From VRUE01 sp036266075 (GTDB taxonomy: Bacteria > Actinomycetota > Thermoleophilia > Solirubrobacterales > 70-9), in NCBI GenBank assembly GCA_036266075.1, contig DATANV010000006.1:248001-312000 (forward strand): a stretch of 64,000 bases of DNA, given 5' to 3'. The translations under genes were made by a program, and so were the position numbers. The notes beneath the pieces were generated by a model. That model ran no database searches, was not told the DNA's origin, and saw nothing but the letters and a program-made list of their open reading frames with translations. Of the stretch, positions 42,398-52,369 are shown piece after piece; position 1 is the first letter of the stretch, and each line of letters begins with the position of its first letter.

Positions 42398-43056
42398 TTT
42401 TCCGGCTGGGGGACTATGCGGATGTATGGGCGCGGCTCCTCCCAGCCCTCCGGGTAGGTCTCTTCCGCTTCCTCGTTGGAGACCGAGCCGGCGATGATCA
42501 CGTCGTCCCCCTGCTGCCACTGCGCTGGAGTCGCGACTTTGTGCTGGGCGGTGAGCTGAAGCGAGTCGATCACCCGCAGGACCTCGTCGAAGTTGCGCCC
42601 GGTCGTCATCGGATAGACGAGGATGAGTTTGATTTTTTTGTCGGGGCCTATAACGAAGACGTTGCGGACGGTCTGGTTGTCGACGGGCGTGCGGTCCCCG
42701 GCGTCGCCGGAGACATCCGCCGGCAGCATCCCGTAGAGCTTGGAGATGTGGAAATCGGCGTCGCTGACGATCGGGTAGTTCGGTGCCGTGCCCTGGGTCT
42801 CCGCGATGTCACTTGCCCACGCCTCGTGCTTGTCGAGCGGATCGACCGAGAGTCCGATGATCTTCACGTTTCGCTTCGCGAACTCGGGCTCGATGCTCGC
42901 CATGTAGCCGAGCTCCGTCGTGCAGACCGGCGTGAAGTCCTTCGGGTGCGAGAAGAGAACGGCCCACGAATCGTCGATCCAGTCGTGGAACTTGATCCGG
43001 CCCTCGGTCGTGTCGGCCTCGAAATCGGGTGCTACGTCACCTAGCTGCAGCGTCAT
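42391..43056 (-). CDS. 1-Cys peroxiredoxin (Prx6 type)
   Basis: Reduces hydrogen peroxide and organic peroxides. 221 residues, the long Prx6 form. Catalytic SHPKDFTPVCTTELGYM with Cys near residue 45, GLSVDPLDKHEAW, LYPMTTGRNFDEVLRVIDSLQL (YPMTTGRN is Prx6-specific) and ending in the extended C-terminal domain. ATG 43056 follows GAGAGGAG. The stop lies inside hairpin element B1. CTCGGAT (43069) and ATCCGAG (43107) form a 7-bp inverted repeat in the upstream region, possibly an operator. Confidence 0.93.
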   Translation of the reverse strand: MTLQLGDVAPDFEADTTEGRIKFHDWIDDSWAVLFSHPKDFTPVCTTELGYMASIEPEFAKRNVKIIGLSVDPLDKHEAWASDIAETQGTAPNYPIVSDADFHISKLYGMLPADVSGDAGDRTPVDNQTVRNVFVIGPDKKIKLILVYPMTTGRNFDEVLRVIDSLQLTAQHKVATPAQWQQGDDVIIAGSVSNEEAEETYPEGWEEPRPYIRIVPQPEKV

Positions 43057-43127
43057 CGGACCGCTCCTCTCGGATACTCGCCTTCGGCGTATTTACCTGA
43101 ATTCCCATCCGAGTTTAGAGAGATGGC

Positions 43128-43643
43128 TCAGCGGGCCTGATTGGCCATTTCCAGGACCGAGTTGGTGATGGATTCGAACCAGACGCCGAACGGGTCGTGC
43201 CACGTTTCGAAATCCGCCGGGTCGACCAGGATCGTCGAGATTGCGATCTCCCAGGTGGCGGCGGCCTCGACGATCTCGCGACCGTGGGAGATGAGAATCG
43301 GGTCGACGTCTCCCCCGGCCTCGTAGACGAAGCCGCGCACGGGCGTTTCGACCATTTTTTCGAGCACCCTTTCCAGGCCGGAGCCATGAACCGCCGCGAG
43401 CTCCTCCGCCTCGCCCTGCGCCGAGCCCATGAGCCAGACGATGGCGGTGATGTCGCCGATCAGGTCGAGAACCGTGCCCGGCTGACCGGGATCGGCCAGG
43501 GCGGGCTCGATTCCCGCCGCCTCGATCGCAGCCAGCCCTTCCTGGTGACGGCTCGTGCCCCGCACCTCCCAGCCTTTCGCCAGCAGGAACTTGCCGACCG
43601 CCTGTCCTCGACAGCCACAGCCGACGATCAGCGCCCGCGCCAC
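43128..43643 (-). CDS. NAD(P)-binding Rossmann protein
   Basis: 171 residues: MARALIVGCGCRGQAVGKFL (1-20) is a GxGxxG nucleotide-binding start; then GTSRHQEGLAAIE, ITAIVWLMGSA, VRGFVYEAGG and ISTILVDPADFETW. It is shorter than complete epimerases and lacks a YxxxK catalytic pair, so it may be a binding or regulatory protein. Nine bases after the small coiled-coil membrane gene start region on the same strand, suggesting an operon. Confidence 0.7.
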   Translation of the reverse strand: MARALIVGCGCRGQAVGKFLLAKGWEVRGTSRHQEGLAAIEAAGIEPALADPGQPGTVLDLIGDITAIVWLMGSAQGEAEELAAVHGSGLERVLEKMVETPVRGFVYEAGGDVDPILISHGREIVEAAATWEIAISTILVDPADFETWHDPFGVWFESITNSVLEMANQAR

Positions 43644-43652
43644 GTCGTCTCC

Positions 43653-43943
43653 TCAGCCGCCGAACGGGCCGCGACGCCGCAGCCGCTCCAACTCCTCGGC
43701 TTCGACTTCGGCGCGCAGGGCGTTCTCGTCGATCTCGGGGGCGCCGCGGCGGCGGCGCATCTCGTTCTGGGCTTCCAGCATCTGGCGGACGTCGTCGATC
43801 TCATTCTGCGCCTCCACTTCCGGTGAGCGGGTCGGCTTCCAGTCGACCAGTTCGGCGCTGCTGCCCGGGTAGTAATGCCCAATCAGCAGCAGGACGCCGA
43901 CGATCAGGCCCAGCAGGCCGAGCGTTCCTAGGACGAACCACAC
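43653..43943 (-). CDS. Single-span membrane protein with coiled-coil tail
   Basis: 96 residues from GTG 43943 (VWFVLGTLGLLG...), membrane span about residues 2-22, then a Glu/Arg-rich segment (EVEAQNEIDDVRQMLEAQNEMRRRR) predicted coiled coil, ending RRGPFGG. Function unknown. An in-frame ATG at 43976 would overlap the divergent thiolase start (43964); GTG is preferred. Confidence 0.6.
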   Translation of the reverse strand: MWFVLGTLGLLGLIVGVLLLIGHYYPGSSAELVDWKPTRSPEVEAQNEIDDVRQMLEAQNEMRRRRGAPEIDENALRAEVEAEELERLRRRGPFGG

Positions 43944-43963
43944 GGGCCGAGGATAATGCCCAT

Positions 43964-45163
<1,200 letters not shown>

Positions 45164-45178
45164 CGCCCCATTCCCCAA

Positions 45179-45230
45179 GGACGTGCCGGTAGTTAGACAC
45201 CACTGAGGGCGGTCAACTCCCGGCACGTCC
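45179..45230. repeat. Dispersed palindromic repeat, family A, copy 2 (inverted relative to copy 1)
   Basis: GGACGTGCCGGTAGTTAG...GGTCAACTCCCGGCACGTCC; the ends GGACGTGCCGG and CCGGCACGTCC are perfect 11-bp reverse complements. Its reverse complement aligns with copy 1 (28959) over the full unit, including GAGTTnACCGCCC. It fills the gap between the thiolase and aminotransferase genes. Confidence 0.75.
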
Positions 45231-45266
45231 CCCTGGGCGGACGGGACCGGTAGCCTCGGCCGGCTG

Positions 45267-46055
45267 ATGGCAACCGCAACCGAGCTGGCAAGCGTCGACG
45301 GGGTGATCTCGCCGACCGGTGAAGCGACGATCCCGCTGCGCGACGACGGGCTCTACCGTGGCGACGGGGCTTTCGAGGTGATCCGCATCTACGCTGGCGC
45401 GCTCTTCGCCCTCGGTGACCATCTCGACCGGCTGCAGCGCTCGGCGGCGGCGATCGAGCTGGAGTTCGACCGCGCAGCGCTCGAGCGCGAGATCGCCGCG
45501 CTGCTCGCCGAGGCCGGCGAGGTCGACGGGCAGCTGCGCCTGATCGTCACCCGCGGCGGGCGGCGGATAGCCGCGGTCGAGCCGATCCCCCCGCACGCCG
45601 AGACCGTGCGGGTCGCGACCGTCACCTACAGCCCGACGGTGATCCTCAACGGCGTCAAGTCGCTCTCCTACGCGGCCAACATGGAGGCGACGCGGCTGGC
45701 GCACGCGCGCGGCGCCGACGAGGCGGTCCTGGTCCAACCCGACGGGACCGTGCTCGAGCCACCGACCTCGACGGTCTTCTGGGTCTCGCCGCAGGGTGCG
45801 CTGCGCACGCCGGCGCTCGACGTCGGCGTGCTCGAATCGATCACCCGCGACCGCCTGGTCCAGGCGCTGCACGTCGAAGAGGGCACCTGGCCGGTCGACG
45901 ACCTGCGCGCCGCCGAGGAGGCATTCCTCGCCTCGACCACGCGTGAGATCCAGGCGGTCGCCGAGATCGATGGCCGCGAGCTGCCAGCCGCACCGGGTCC
46001 CCGCACGCGCGAAGCGCAGGAGGCCTTCGCCGCGACGCTCGGCCGCGAGCTCTGA
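45267..46055 (+). CDS. Class IV PLP aminotransferase (BCAT/ADCL-like)
   Basis: 262 residues. RDDGLYRGDGAFEVIRIYAG (about 25-44), the PLP lysine in ILNGVKSLSYAANM (about 128-141), EAVLVQPDGTVLEPPTSTVFWV (about 152-173) and TPALDVGVLESITRDRL. Fold type IV; could be branched-chain aminotransferase, D-amino acid aminotransferase or aminodeoxychorismate lyase. Short length and the context do not decide. ATG 45267, 36 bases after repeat A2. Confidence 0.88.
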   Translation: MATATELASVDGVISPTGEATIPLRDDGLYRGDGAFEVIRIYAGALFALGDHLDRLQRSAAAIELEFDRAALEREIAALLAEAGEVDGQLRLIVTRGGRRIAAVEPIPPHAETVRVATVTYSPTVILNGVKSLSYAANMEATRLAHARGADEAVLVQPDGTVLEPPTSTVFWVSPQGALRTPALDVGVLESITRDRLVQALHVEEGTWPVDDLRAAEEAFLASTTREIQAVAEIDGRELPAAPGPRTREAQEAFAATLGREL

Positions 46056-46089
46056 ACTTCGATGACGATCACGAGAAAGCAGGGGTGAG

Positions 46090-47250
46090 ATGGATTTCCA
46101 GTTGAGCGACGAGCAGAAGCTGATCTCCGAAACGGCGCGCCAGTTCGCCGACAAGGAGATCGCGCCGCGGGTCCGCGACAACGACCGAGCCGGCCGCTTC
46201 GACCGCGAGCTGGCGAGCAAGCTCGGCGAGGTCGGCTACCTCGGCGCGCCCGTCGCCGAGCAGTACGGCGGCCGCGGCCTCGACTATCTCGGCTACGGGC
46301 TGATCGTCGAGCAGGTCGGCCGCGCCGATTCATCGGCCCGCACGGTCGTCTCGGTGCAAACCTCGCTCGTAGCCGGCTCGATCGAGCGCTGGGGCAACGA
46401 GGAGCAGAAGCAGAAGTGGCTGCCGCGGCTCTGCTCGGGCGAGGCGCTCGGCTGCTTTGGGCTGACCGAGCCCGACACCGGCTCCGACGCCGCCAACCTG
46501 CGCACCCGGGCGACGAAAACCGACTCCGGCTGGTCGATCAGCGGGCAGAAGATGTGGATCTCGCTCGGCAACTACTCCGAGGTGGCGCTGATCTTCGCCC
46601 AGACCGATCCCGAGAAGAAGCACCGCGGCCTGGCCTGCTTCCTGGTCCCGACCAAGAACGAGGGTTTCACGACGCAGGAGATCCACGGCAAGCTCGGGCT
46701 GCGCTCCTCCGACACCGCCGAGCTCTCGCTGGACCAGGTCGAGGTCGGCGAGGACGCGATGCTCGGTGAGATCGGCGACGGCTTCAAGGTGGCGATGAGC
46801 GCCCTCGACAACGGCCGCTACAGCGTCGCCGCCGGCTGCGTCGGCATCTGCGACGGCTGCGTCGACGCCTCGGTCGCCTATGCCAAAGAGCGCAAGCAGT
46901 TCGGCGTGCCGCTGGCCCGCTTCCAGCTGGTCCAGGAGATGATCGCCGACATGATTCTCAAGCGCGACGCCTCGCGGATGCTCGTCTACCGGGCCGGCGC
47001 GCTGAAGGACGAAGGCAAGCCCAACACGATGGAGACCTCGGTGGCGAAGCTCTACGCGACCGAGTCGGCGGTCGAATGCGCCAACCTGGCGATCCAGGTC
47101 CACGGCGGCGCCGGCTACGTCGACGACTATCCGGTCGAGCGCTACCTGCGCGACGCGCGCGTGACGACCCTCTACGAGGGAACCTCCCAGATTCAAAAGC
47201 TGATTATCGGCCGCGCCGCGACCGGGATCAACGCGATGACCCCCCTATGA
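46090..47250 (+). CDS. Acyl-CoA dehydrogenase
   Basis: FAD enzyme forming trans-2-enoyl-CoA. 386 residues. LGCFGLTEPDTGSDAANLRT (about 119-138; FAD/substrate loop), WISLGNYSEVALIFAQTD, RKQFGVPLARFQLVQEMIADM, and VHGGAGYVDDYPVERYLRDARVTTLYEGTSQIQKLIIGR (about 336-374), where the Glu of YEGTSQIQ is the catalytic base of short-chain and medium-chain types. Next gene in the beta-oxidation set lies 70 bases downstream. Confidence 0.94.
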   Translation: MDFQLSDEQKLISETARQFADKEIAPRVRDNDRAGRFDRELASKLGEVGYLGAPVAEQYGGRGLDYLGYGLIVEQVGRADSSARTVVSVQTSLVAGSIERWGNEEQKQKWLPRLCSGEALGCFGLTEPDTGSDAANLRTRATKTDSGWSISGQKMWISLGNYSEVALIFAQTDPEKKHRGLACFLVPTKNEGFTTQEIHGKLGLRSSDTAELSLDQVEVGEDAMLGEIGDGFKVAMSALDNGRYSVAAGCVGICDGCVDASVAYAKERKQFGVPLARFQLVQEMIADMILKRDASRMLVYRAGALKDEGKPNTMETSVAKLYATESAVECANLAIQVHGGAGYVDDYPVERYLRDARVTTLYEGTSQIQKLIIGRAATGINAMTPL

Positions 47251-47320
47251 GCCGAGCGAATGAACGTCACAGTCTGATTCTTCGTGAAATGAGCGAGGCG
47301 AATGCTTGATCGGGGTCGAA

Positions 47321-48091
47321 GTGAGTGAACTCGTCCAGAGTTCCGTAGAGGGTGGCGTCGTCCTGCTGCGCCTCGACCGGCCCGAGGCGCGCAACGCGCT
47401 CTCGCCGGAGATGATGGAGAAGATCGCGACCGAGCTGGAGCGGCTCGACCCCGATCCCGAGGTGCGCTGCGTCGTGATCGCCGGGTCGGAGAAGGTCTTC
47501 GCCGCTGGCGCCGACATCAAGGCGATGAGCGAGCGCAGCTTTGCCGAGGCGCTGCGGCACCCCGCGGCTTCGTTCTGGCGCCGGCTGGCGGCGATCAAGA
47601 CGCCGCTGGTTGCGGCGGTCTCCGGCTATGCGCTGGGCGGCGGCTGCGAGCTGGCGCTTGCCTGCGACATGATCGTCGCCTCGGAGACCGCGGTCTTCGG
47701 CCAGCCGGAGATCAACCTCGGGATCATCCCCGGCGGCGGCGGCACGCAACGGCTGGCGCGGGTGCTGGGCAAGCAGCGGGCGATGGAGTACGTGCTGACC
47801 GGGCGGCGCTTCGATGCCGCCACGGCCGAGACCCTGGGGCTGGTCAACCGCGTCGTCCCAAGCGACGTCTGGCTGGAGGAGGCGATGGCGCTTGCTCGCG
47901 AGGTCGCCGGGCAGCCGCCGATCGCGGCCCGTCTCGCCAAGCAGGCGGTCCTGGCGGCTGAGGAGAGCGGGCTCTCCGCCGGCCTCGAGAACGAGCGTCG
48001 CCTCTACGAGCTGGCGATGGCGACCGAGGATCGGGTCGAGGGGATGCGAGCCTTCTTGGAGAAACGCGAGCCGAAGTTCGAGGGACGGTGA
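47321..48091 (+). CDS. Enoyl-CoA hydratase
   Basis: Crotonase-family enzyme. 256 residues from GTG 47321 (a TTG five codons upstream is an alternative). FAAGADIKAMSER (about 58-70; first oxyanion-hole), GYALGGGCELALACDMI (about 98-114), FGQPEINLGIIPGGGGTQRLAR with both catalytic Glu positions (Gly-rich region follows PE). Its TGA overlaps the hydroxyacyl-CoA dehydrogenase GTG (GTGA), so the two are translationally coupled. Confidence 0.93.
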   Translation: MSELVQSSVEGGVVLLRLDRPEARNALSPEMMEKIATELERLDPDPEVRCVVIAGSEKVFAAGADIKAMSERSFAEALRHPAASFWRRLAAIKTPLVAAVSGYALGGGCELALACDMIVASETAVFGQPEINLGIIPGGGGTQRLARVLGKQRAMEYVLTGRRFDAATAETLGLVNRVVPSDVWLEEAMALAREVAGQPPIAARLAKQAVLAAEESGLSAGLENERRLYELAMATEDRVEGMRAFLEKREPKFEGR

Positions 48092-49284
48092 CCGTCGAGC
48101 AGGTAGGCATCGTCGGCGCCGGCACGATGGGGACCGGCATCGCCCTGATCTCCTGCCTGGGCGGCTACTCGACGCTGATCCACGACCCCGACGAAGACGC
48201 GCTGGTCGAAGCGCAGGTCAAGGTCGGCGAGCTCCTCGCCAACGGTGAGGGCAGGCACTGGGGCGGCGAAGAGGCAGAAGCGGCCAGCGAACGGCTGCTG
48301 CCGGCCGAGGAGCTGGCGGACCTGGGGAGCTGCGACCTGATCGTCGAGGCGGCACCGGAGGACCTCGCCCTGAAGCGGCGGATCTTTACCGAGCTGGCCG
48401 AGGCCTGCGAGCCGGAGGCGATCCTCGCCACCAACACCTCGTCGCTGCGCGTGACCGACATCGCGGCCGGCGTCGCCCATCCCGAGCGGATCGTCGGCAT
48501 GCACTTCTTCAACCCGCCAACGCGGATGCGACTCGTCGAGGTCGTCGCCACCGAGCAATCCGGCGAGCCGGCGCTGGCGACGACGCTCGAGGTCGCCGAG
48601 AGGATGGGGCGCACGCCGATCCGCACCAAGGACAGTCCCGGCTTCCTCGCCAACCGCCTGGCGCGGCCCTTCTCGCTGGAGTCGCTGCGGATGCTCGCCG
48701 ACGGCGTCGCCGATCTGGAGACGATCGATCGGGTCTGCCGGTTGGGGGGCGGCTTCCGCATGGGCCCCTTCGAGCTGCTCGACCTGATCGGTCTCGACGT
48801 CAACCTCGGCGTCGCGCGCTCCTTCTACGAGCAAGGCGGCAGGCCGGCGCGCTGGAAGCCGAGCCCGATCCAGGAAGAGATGGTCGCCGCAGGCAAGCTC
48901 GGCCGCAAGAGCGACATCGGCTTCTACAGCTACGACGGCGAGCAGCACCGTCCGCCCGATCCCGACCTGTCGGTACGAGCGCCGACCCTCGACGAGGACG
49001 AACTGCGCCGCATCGACCGCAGGGGACCGCGGATCCTGCAGCGCCTCGTCGCCCAGATCGCCAATGAGGCCGCCTTCGTGCTGGAAGAGGAGATCGGCTC
49101 GCCGGCCGACGTCAACACCGCGATGCGGCTCGGCTTCAACTGGCCACTCGGCCCGCTGGAGTTCAGCGGGCTGATCGGAGCGCGCCGCGCCGCCGACCTG
49201 CTCGAAGAGCTGCACGAGCGCCTCGGCGACGCATATGCCGTCGCCCCACGCCTGCTCGCCGCCGCGTCCGAAGAAGGCGGCTGA
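48088..49284 (+). CDS. 3-hydroxyacyl-CoA dehydrogenase
   Basis: 398 residues from GTG 48088. NAD-binding VGIVGAGTMGTGIALISCLGG (5-25), catalytic His in RIVGMHFFNPPTRMRLVEVV (about 135-154), and two C-terminal 3HCDH domains (KDSPGFLANRLARPFSLE...; second part from about 300). Oxidises L-3-hydroxyacyl-CoA to the 3-keto form, feeding the upstream thiolase. Ends seven bases before the convergent UBP-finger gene. Confidence 0.93.
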   Translation: MTVEQVGIVGAGTMGTGIALISCLGGYSTLIHDPDEDALVEAQVKVGELLANGEGRHWGGEEAEAASERLLPAEELADLGSCDLIVEAAPEDLALKRRIFTELAEACEPEAILATNTSSLRVTDIAAGVAHPERIVGMHFFNPPTRMRLVEVVATEQSGEPALATTLEVAERMGRTPIRTKDSPGFLANRLARPFSLESLRMLADGVADLETIDRVCRLGGGFRMGPFELLDLIGLDVNLGVARSFYEQGGRPARWKPSPIQEEMVAAGKLGRKSDIGFYSYDGEQHRPPDPDLSVRAPTLDEDELRRIDRRGPRILQRLVAQIANEAAFVLEEEIGSPADVNTAMRLGFNWPLGPLEFSGLIGARRAADLLEELHERLGDAYAVAPRLLAAASEEGG

Positions 49285-49290
49285 AACCGC

Positions 49291-49569
49291 TCAGCTGGGA
49301 TCCAGGCGGAAGGCAATCTCGTCGAGGTAGCACCAACTCCACTCCTCGCCGGGCTCGGCCGAACGGATGATTGGGTGGCCGGTCGCCTGGTGATGGCCGG
49401 TGGCGTGTTTGCCCGGTGAGTTGTCGCAGCAGCCGATGTGCCCGCAGCTCTGGCACATCCGCAGGTGCACCCAGCGCATGTCCATCTTCAAGCACTCCTC
49501 ACAGCCGGCGACGTCCTCGGGGAGCTCGAGGTACTGGATCGAGTCTAGGTGGGTGCAAACAGGTGCCGT
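49291..49569 (-). CDS. UBP-type zinc-finger protein with apparent ACG start
   Basis: 92 residues if started at ACG 49569: APVCTHLDSIQYLELPED, then AGCEECLKMDMRWVHLRMCQSCGHIGCCDNSPGKHATGHHQATGHPII. All ZnF-UBP ligands (C-x-H, CEEC, CQSCG, CC, three His) are visible. Bacterial members of this family are small and of unknown role. An in-frame TAA lies just upstream (49576-49578), no ATG/GTG/TTG occurs before the first ligand Cys, and AAGG precedes ACG by seven bases. ATG 49491 would drop half the finger. Confidence 0.75.
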   Translation of the reverse strand, partial: TAPVCTHLDSIQYLELPEDVAGCEECLKMDMRWVHLRMCQSCGHIGCCDNSPGKHATGHHQATGHPIIRSAEPGEEWSWCYLDEIAFRLDPS

Positions 49570-49636
49570 ATGCCGACCTTAGAGCACGGGCTCGGTCGGC
49601 GAGGCCTTACCAGCCGACATCTGCAAAGGTGAGCCG

Positions 49637-50125
49637 ATGAGCGCCACGGAGGCAAGCGGGGAGCCGATCACCGAGCAGGGGATTGCCGCTCTTCGCGAGG
49701 AGATCGAGCAGCTGGAAGGCCCGGGCCGCACCGAGATGGCGGCGCGGATCAAGGCCGCCCGCGAGCTCGGCGACCTCAAGGAGAACGCCGAGTACCACAT
49801 CGCCAAGGAGGACCAGGCGCACCTCGAGACGCGGATCAAACGGCTGCGCGAGCGGCTGCGGACCGCGGTCGTCGTCGAAGTGGATGGCGACGGCGACGGC
49901 AACACGTTTTCCTTCGGTCGCACCGCCGAGGTGCTCGACGAGGCCGGCGGCGAGGTCAACACCTGGACCCTGGTCGGCTCGACCGAGGCCGATCTCGGCG
50001 CCGGCCGCCTCTCAGCCGAGTCGCCGATCGGCCGCGCCCTGCTCGACGCCAAGCTCGGCGAGCCGGTCGAGGTTGAGACGCCCAAAGGCGCCCGAACGTT
50101 TGTCGTGCAGAAGCTCGTCGGCTAG
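49637..50125 (+). CDS. greA: Transcription elongation factor GreA
   Basis: Rescues backtracked RNA polymerase by stimulating transcript cleavage. 162 residues. N-terminal coiled coil with the acidic tip AARELGDLKENAEYHIAKEDQ (about 35-55; Asp/Glu tip), then the FKBP-like C-terminal domain (TLVGSTEADLGAGRLSAESPIGRALLDAKLGEPVEV). Length and blocks are normal. Its stop overlaps the convergent trxB stop by four bases. Confidence 0.95.
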   Translation: MSATEASGEPITEQGIAALREEIEQLEGPGRTEMAARIKAARELGDLKENAEYHIAKEDQAHLETRIKRLRERLRTAVVVEVDGDGDGNTFSFGRTAEVLDEAGGEVNTWTLVGSTEADLGAGRLSAESPIGRALLDAKLGEPVEVETPKGARTFVVQKLVG

Positions 50126-51132
50126 GAGCCGGGCGTCGGCGCGATCTCGGTCGGCTCGCCGCCGGGCATCCAGTGGGCCTCGGGTGAGGGCGGCGTGTCG
50201 CGCAGGTACCACTCAGCGTCAAGGGCACCCATGCAGCCGGTCCCGGCGGCGGTGACCGCCTGGCGGTAGGTGCGGTCGACGACGTCGCCGACGGCGAAGA
50301 CGCCGTCCAGGTTGGTCTTCGTCGAGCCGGGCTGGGTGCGGACGTAGCCGTCCTCGTCGGTCTCGACCTGGCCGGCGACGATCTCCGATTTGGGGATGTG
50401 GCCGATCGCGACGAAGGCGCCCTCGGTCTGGAAGTCCTCGGTCTCGCCGGTCTCGGCGTTGCGCAGTCGCACGTGGTCGAGCTTGCCGGCGTCGCCGCCA
50501 ACGAACTCCTCCGCCACGAAGGGGGTCTTGATGCTGATGTTGGGCCGTTCGCGGGCCCGCTCCTGCATGATCTTCGAGGCGCGGAACTCGTCGCGGCGAT
50601 TGACCATGGTCAGGTCTTTGGCGAACTTGGAGACGAAGATCGCGTCCTCCATCGCCGAGTCGCCGCCGCCGATCACGATCACCTTTTTGTCCCTGAAGAA
50701 GGCGCCATCGCAGACCCCGCAGGTGGAGACGCCACAGCCGCTCAGCTCGAGCTCGCCGGGAATGCCGAGGCGGCGCGGCTCGGCGCCCATCGCCAGGATC
50801 ACGGTGCGGGCGCGGTGCTCCTCCTCGCCGAGGAAGACTCGTTGGACGCCGCCGTCGCTCAGCTCCACCCGGTCGACATCATCGGTCACGAAGCGCGTCC
50901 CGAAGCGCTCGGCCTGGGCGCGGAACTGGTTCATCATCTCCGGCCCCATGATCCCGTCCGGGTAGCCGGGGTAATTCTCGACGTCGGTCGTGTTCTGCAG
51001 CTGGCCGCCCCACTGGAAGCCCTCGAAAACGAGTGGCTCCAGGTTGGCCCGCGCCGTGTAGAGCGCGGCGGTATAGCCCGCCGGCCCACCGCCGACGATG
51101 ATCACGTTCTCAACTGGTCTCTCGTCCGCCAT
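50122..51132 (-). CDS. trxB: Thioredoxin reductase
   Basis: NADPH:thioredoxin oxidoreductase. 336 residues. FAD loop VGGGPAGYTAALYTARA (about 12-28), GGQLQNTTDVENYPG, redox centre CGVSTCGVCDGAFF with active CxxC (CGVC), NADPH loop GGGDSAMEDAIF and FAVGDVVDRTYRQAVTAAGTGC. Normal length. Upstream region contains an AT-rich symmetric site (51157-51172). Likely supports MsrA and peroxiredoxins in this window. Confidence 0.95.
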   Translation of the reverse strand: MADERPVENVIIVGGGPAGYTAALYTARANLEPLVFEGFQWGGQLQNTTDVENYPGYPDGIMGPEMMNQFRAQAERFGTRFVTDDVDRVELSDGGVQRVFLGEEEHRARTVILAMGAEPRRLGIPGELELSGCGVSTCGVCDGAFFRDKKVIVIGGGDSAMEDAIFVSKFAKDLTMVNRRDEFRASKIMQERARERPNISIKTPFVAEEFVGGDAGKLDHVRLRNAETGETEDFQTEGAFVAIGHIPKSEIVAGQVETDEDGYVRTQPGSTKTNLDGVFAVGDVVDRTYRQAVTAAGTGCMGALDAEWYLRDTPPSPEAHWMPGGEPTEIAPTPGS

Positions 51133-51156
51133 CTCTGCCGCCGGAAGTCTAATACT

Positions 51157-51172
51157 TTACTTTTTATAGTAA
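51157..51172. promoter_or_regulatory. AT-rich inverted repeat upstream of trxB (candidate operator)
   Basis: TTACT (51157-51161), TTTTAT, AGTAA (51168-51172), in a 25-base AT-rich pocket about 25-50 bases upstream of trxB. The TTACT-N6-AGTAA shape resembles sites of HxlR-type thiol/quinone regulators; that resemblance is from memory and no such regulator gene is nearby. Confidence 0.4.
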
Positions 51173-51180
51173 CACCGGCC

Positions 51181-51215
51181 AAGGTCCCATATGGGTGGCT
51201 AACTACCGGCGCCCC
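51181..51215. repeat. Degenerate copy of dispersed repeat family A, copy 3
   Basis: GGTGGCTAACTACCGGC (51194-51210) followed by GCCCCCTGGG matches the right half of copy 2 read on its opposite strand (GTGTCTAACTACCGGC...) and its flank CCCCCTGGG; the left arm seems truncated to GGTCCCATAT. Lies between the trxB promoter region and the end of the flippase-like gene. Confidence 0.5.
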
Positions 51216-52359
51216 CTGGGTGGGGTTCGATTTGGCTTGCGGGGGATGGGGGATTGCGGTCGATCGGCAGGCCCTCCTCTTCCCAGCGGGCGACTCGTTT
51301 TCGCAGTTGGAAGAAGGCAATGATGCCGGGTGGGATCGGCAGCCAGAAGGCGACCAGCCGGTAGACGAGGATCGCCGGGAAGACGGTCTCCTCGGGCACG
51401 CCGAAGAGGACGAAGGCGCCGATCATCCCGGCGTCTACCGCGCCGACCCCGGCCGGTGCGAAGGGGAAGAGGTTGGCAACCATGCCGAGGAAGAAGCCCT
51501 GGACGACGACGGCGAGCGGCACTTCGATGCCGAAGGCCTGGAAGGAGGCCCAGAGGATGCCGATGTTCGCCGCCCAGAAGCCGATCGCACCGATCACCGC
51601 CAGGCCGCCGCGCGACGGGCTGGCGAAGAGGCGCAGGGTGAAGCGCAGCCCCTCCCCCACGGTCGCCGGCACTTTGGCGATCCCGGCGGCGATCGCCTGG
51701 GCGCGCTCGCCGTGGGCGTGGCGGGCGACCCGCTTGCCGAGGTCGGCTGGGATCAGCGCCACCAGCACCCCGCAGATCAACAGCAACCCCGAGACCGCCG
51801 CCGGCACGACGGTCAGCTCGACCGAGTGCTTGCCGTTCATCACGCCGGTGCGCAGCAGGATCCCGAAGACGATCAGCGCCAGCGGGTAGAAGACGTAGTG
51901 AAGCGCCAGGAAGGCGACCATCCGCCGGCCCACCTCGCGGCGGCGCATGCCCGCTTTGCGCAGCGCCCAGTAGGTGAGGGCAATGCCGCCGGCACCCCCG
52001 GCCGAGAAGATCAACGTCGCCGCGACCCCGGCCATGTTGATCTCGTAGGTCTCCGCCCAGGTCAGGCGCAGCGCGTCGCCGCTGACCACCGCCTTGAAAA
52101 GGGCGACGTAGGTGGCAATCGCTACGACGTTGAAGGCGATCGCGATCGCCACCCAGACCGGCTCGGCGTCGTCGAGCTTGCCCAGCGCGTCGCCCAGTCC
52201 GACCAGCCGTGGAAAGAGGAAGTAGATCCCGACCAGCACGATCAACACGATCAGCACCGTGTGGACCACCCGGCGCGGCGTGAAGATCGGCAGCTCGAAG
52301 GTGGCGCTGCCGGTTGCCGGCTCCTCTGGAGACACGGTCACCGGATCCTCTGGAGACAC
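51199..52359 (-). CDS. Lysylphosphatidylglycerol synthase transmembrane/flippase-like protein
   Basis: 386 residues from GTG 52359 (another in-frame GTG at 52338 has AGAGGA ten bases ahead and may be used instead). About eight membrane helices of the UPF0104/LPG_synthase_TM type; FSAGGAGGIALTYWALRKAGM (about 115-135) and FPFAPAGVGAVDAGMIGAF (about 290-308) are the family's conserved glycine-rich segments. Probably a lipid flippase or transporter; no aminoacyl-transferase domain follows. The extreme C-terminus (PSPASQIEPHPGGAGS) is encoded by repeat A3. Confidence 0.82.
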   Translation of the reverse strand: MSPEDPVTVSPEEPATGSATFELPIFTPRRVVHTVLIVLIVLVGIYFLFPRLVGLGDALGKLDDAEPVWVAIAIAFNVVAIATYVALFKAVVSGDALRLTWAETYEINMAGVAATLIFSAGGAGGIALTYWALRKAGMRRREVGRRMVAFLALHYVFYPLALIVFGILLRTGVMNGKHSVELTVVPAAVSGLLLICGVLVALIPADLGKRVARHAHGERAQAIAAGIAKVPATVGEGLRFTLRLFASPSRGGLAVIGAIGFWAANIGILWASFQAFGIEVPLAVVVQGFFLGMVANLFPFAPAGVGAVDAGMIGAFVLFGVPEETVFPAILVYRLVAFWLPIPPGIIAFFQLRKRVARWEEEGLPIDRNPPSPASQIEPHPGGAGS

Positions 52360-52369
52360 CCTGGAGAAG

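Noticed and set aside
52316..52365. 14-base direct repeat TCCTCTGGAGACAC twice
   Set aside because: Short local duplication at the start of the flippase-like gene; noted only because it makes the start codon choice ambiguous.
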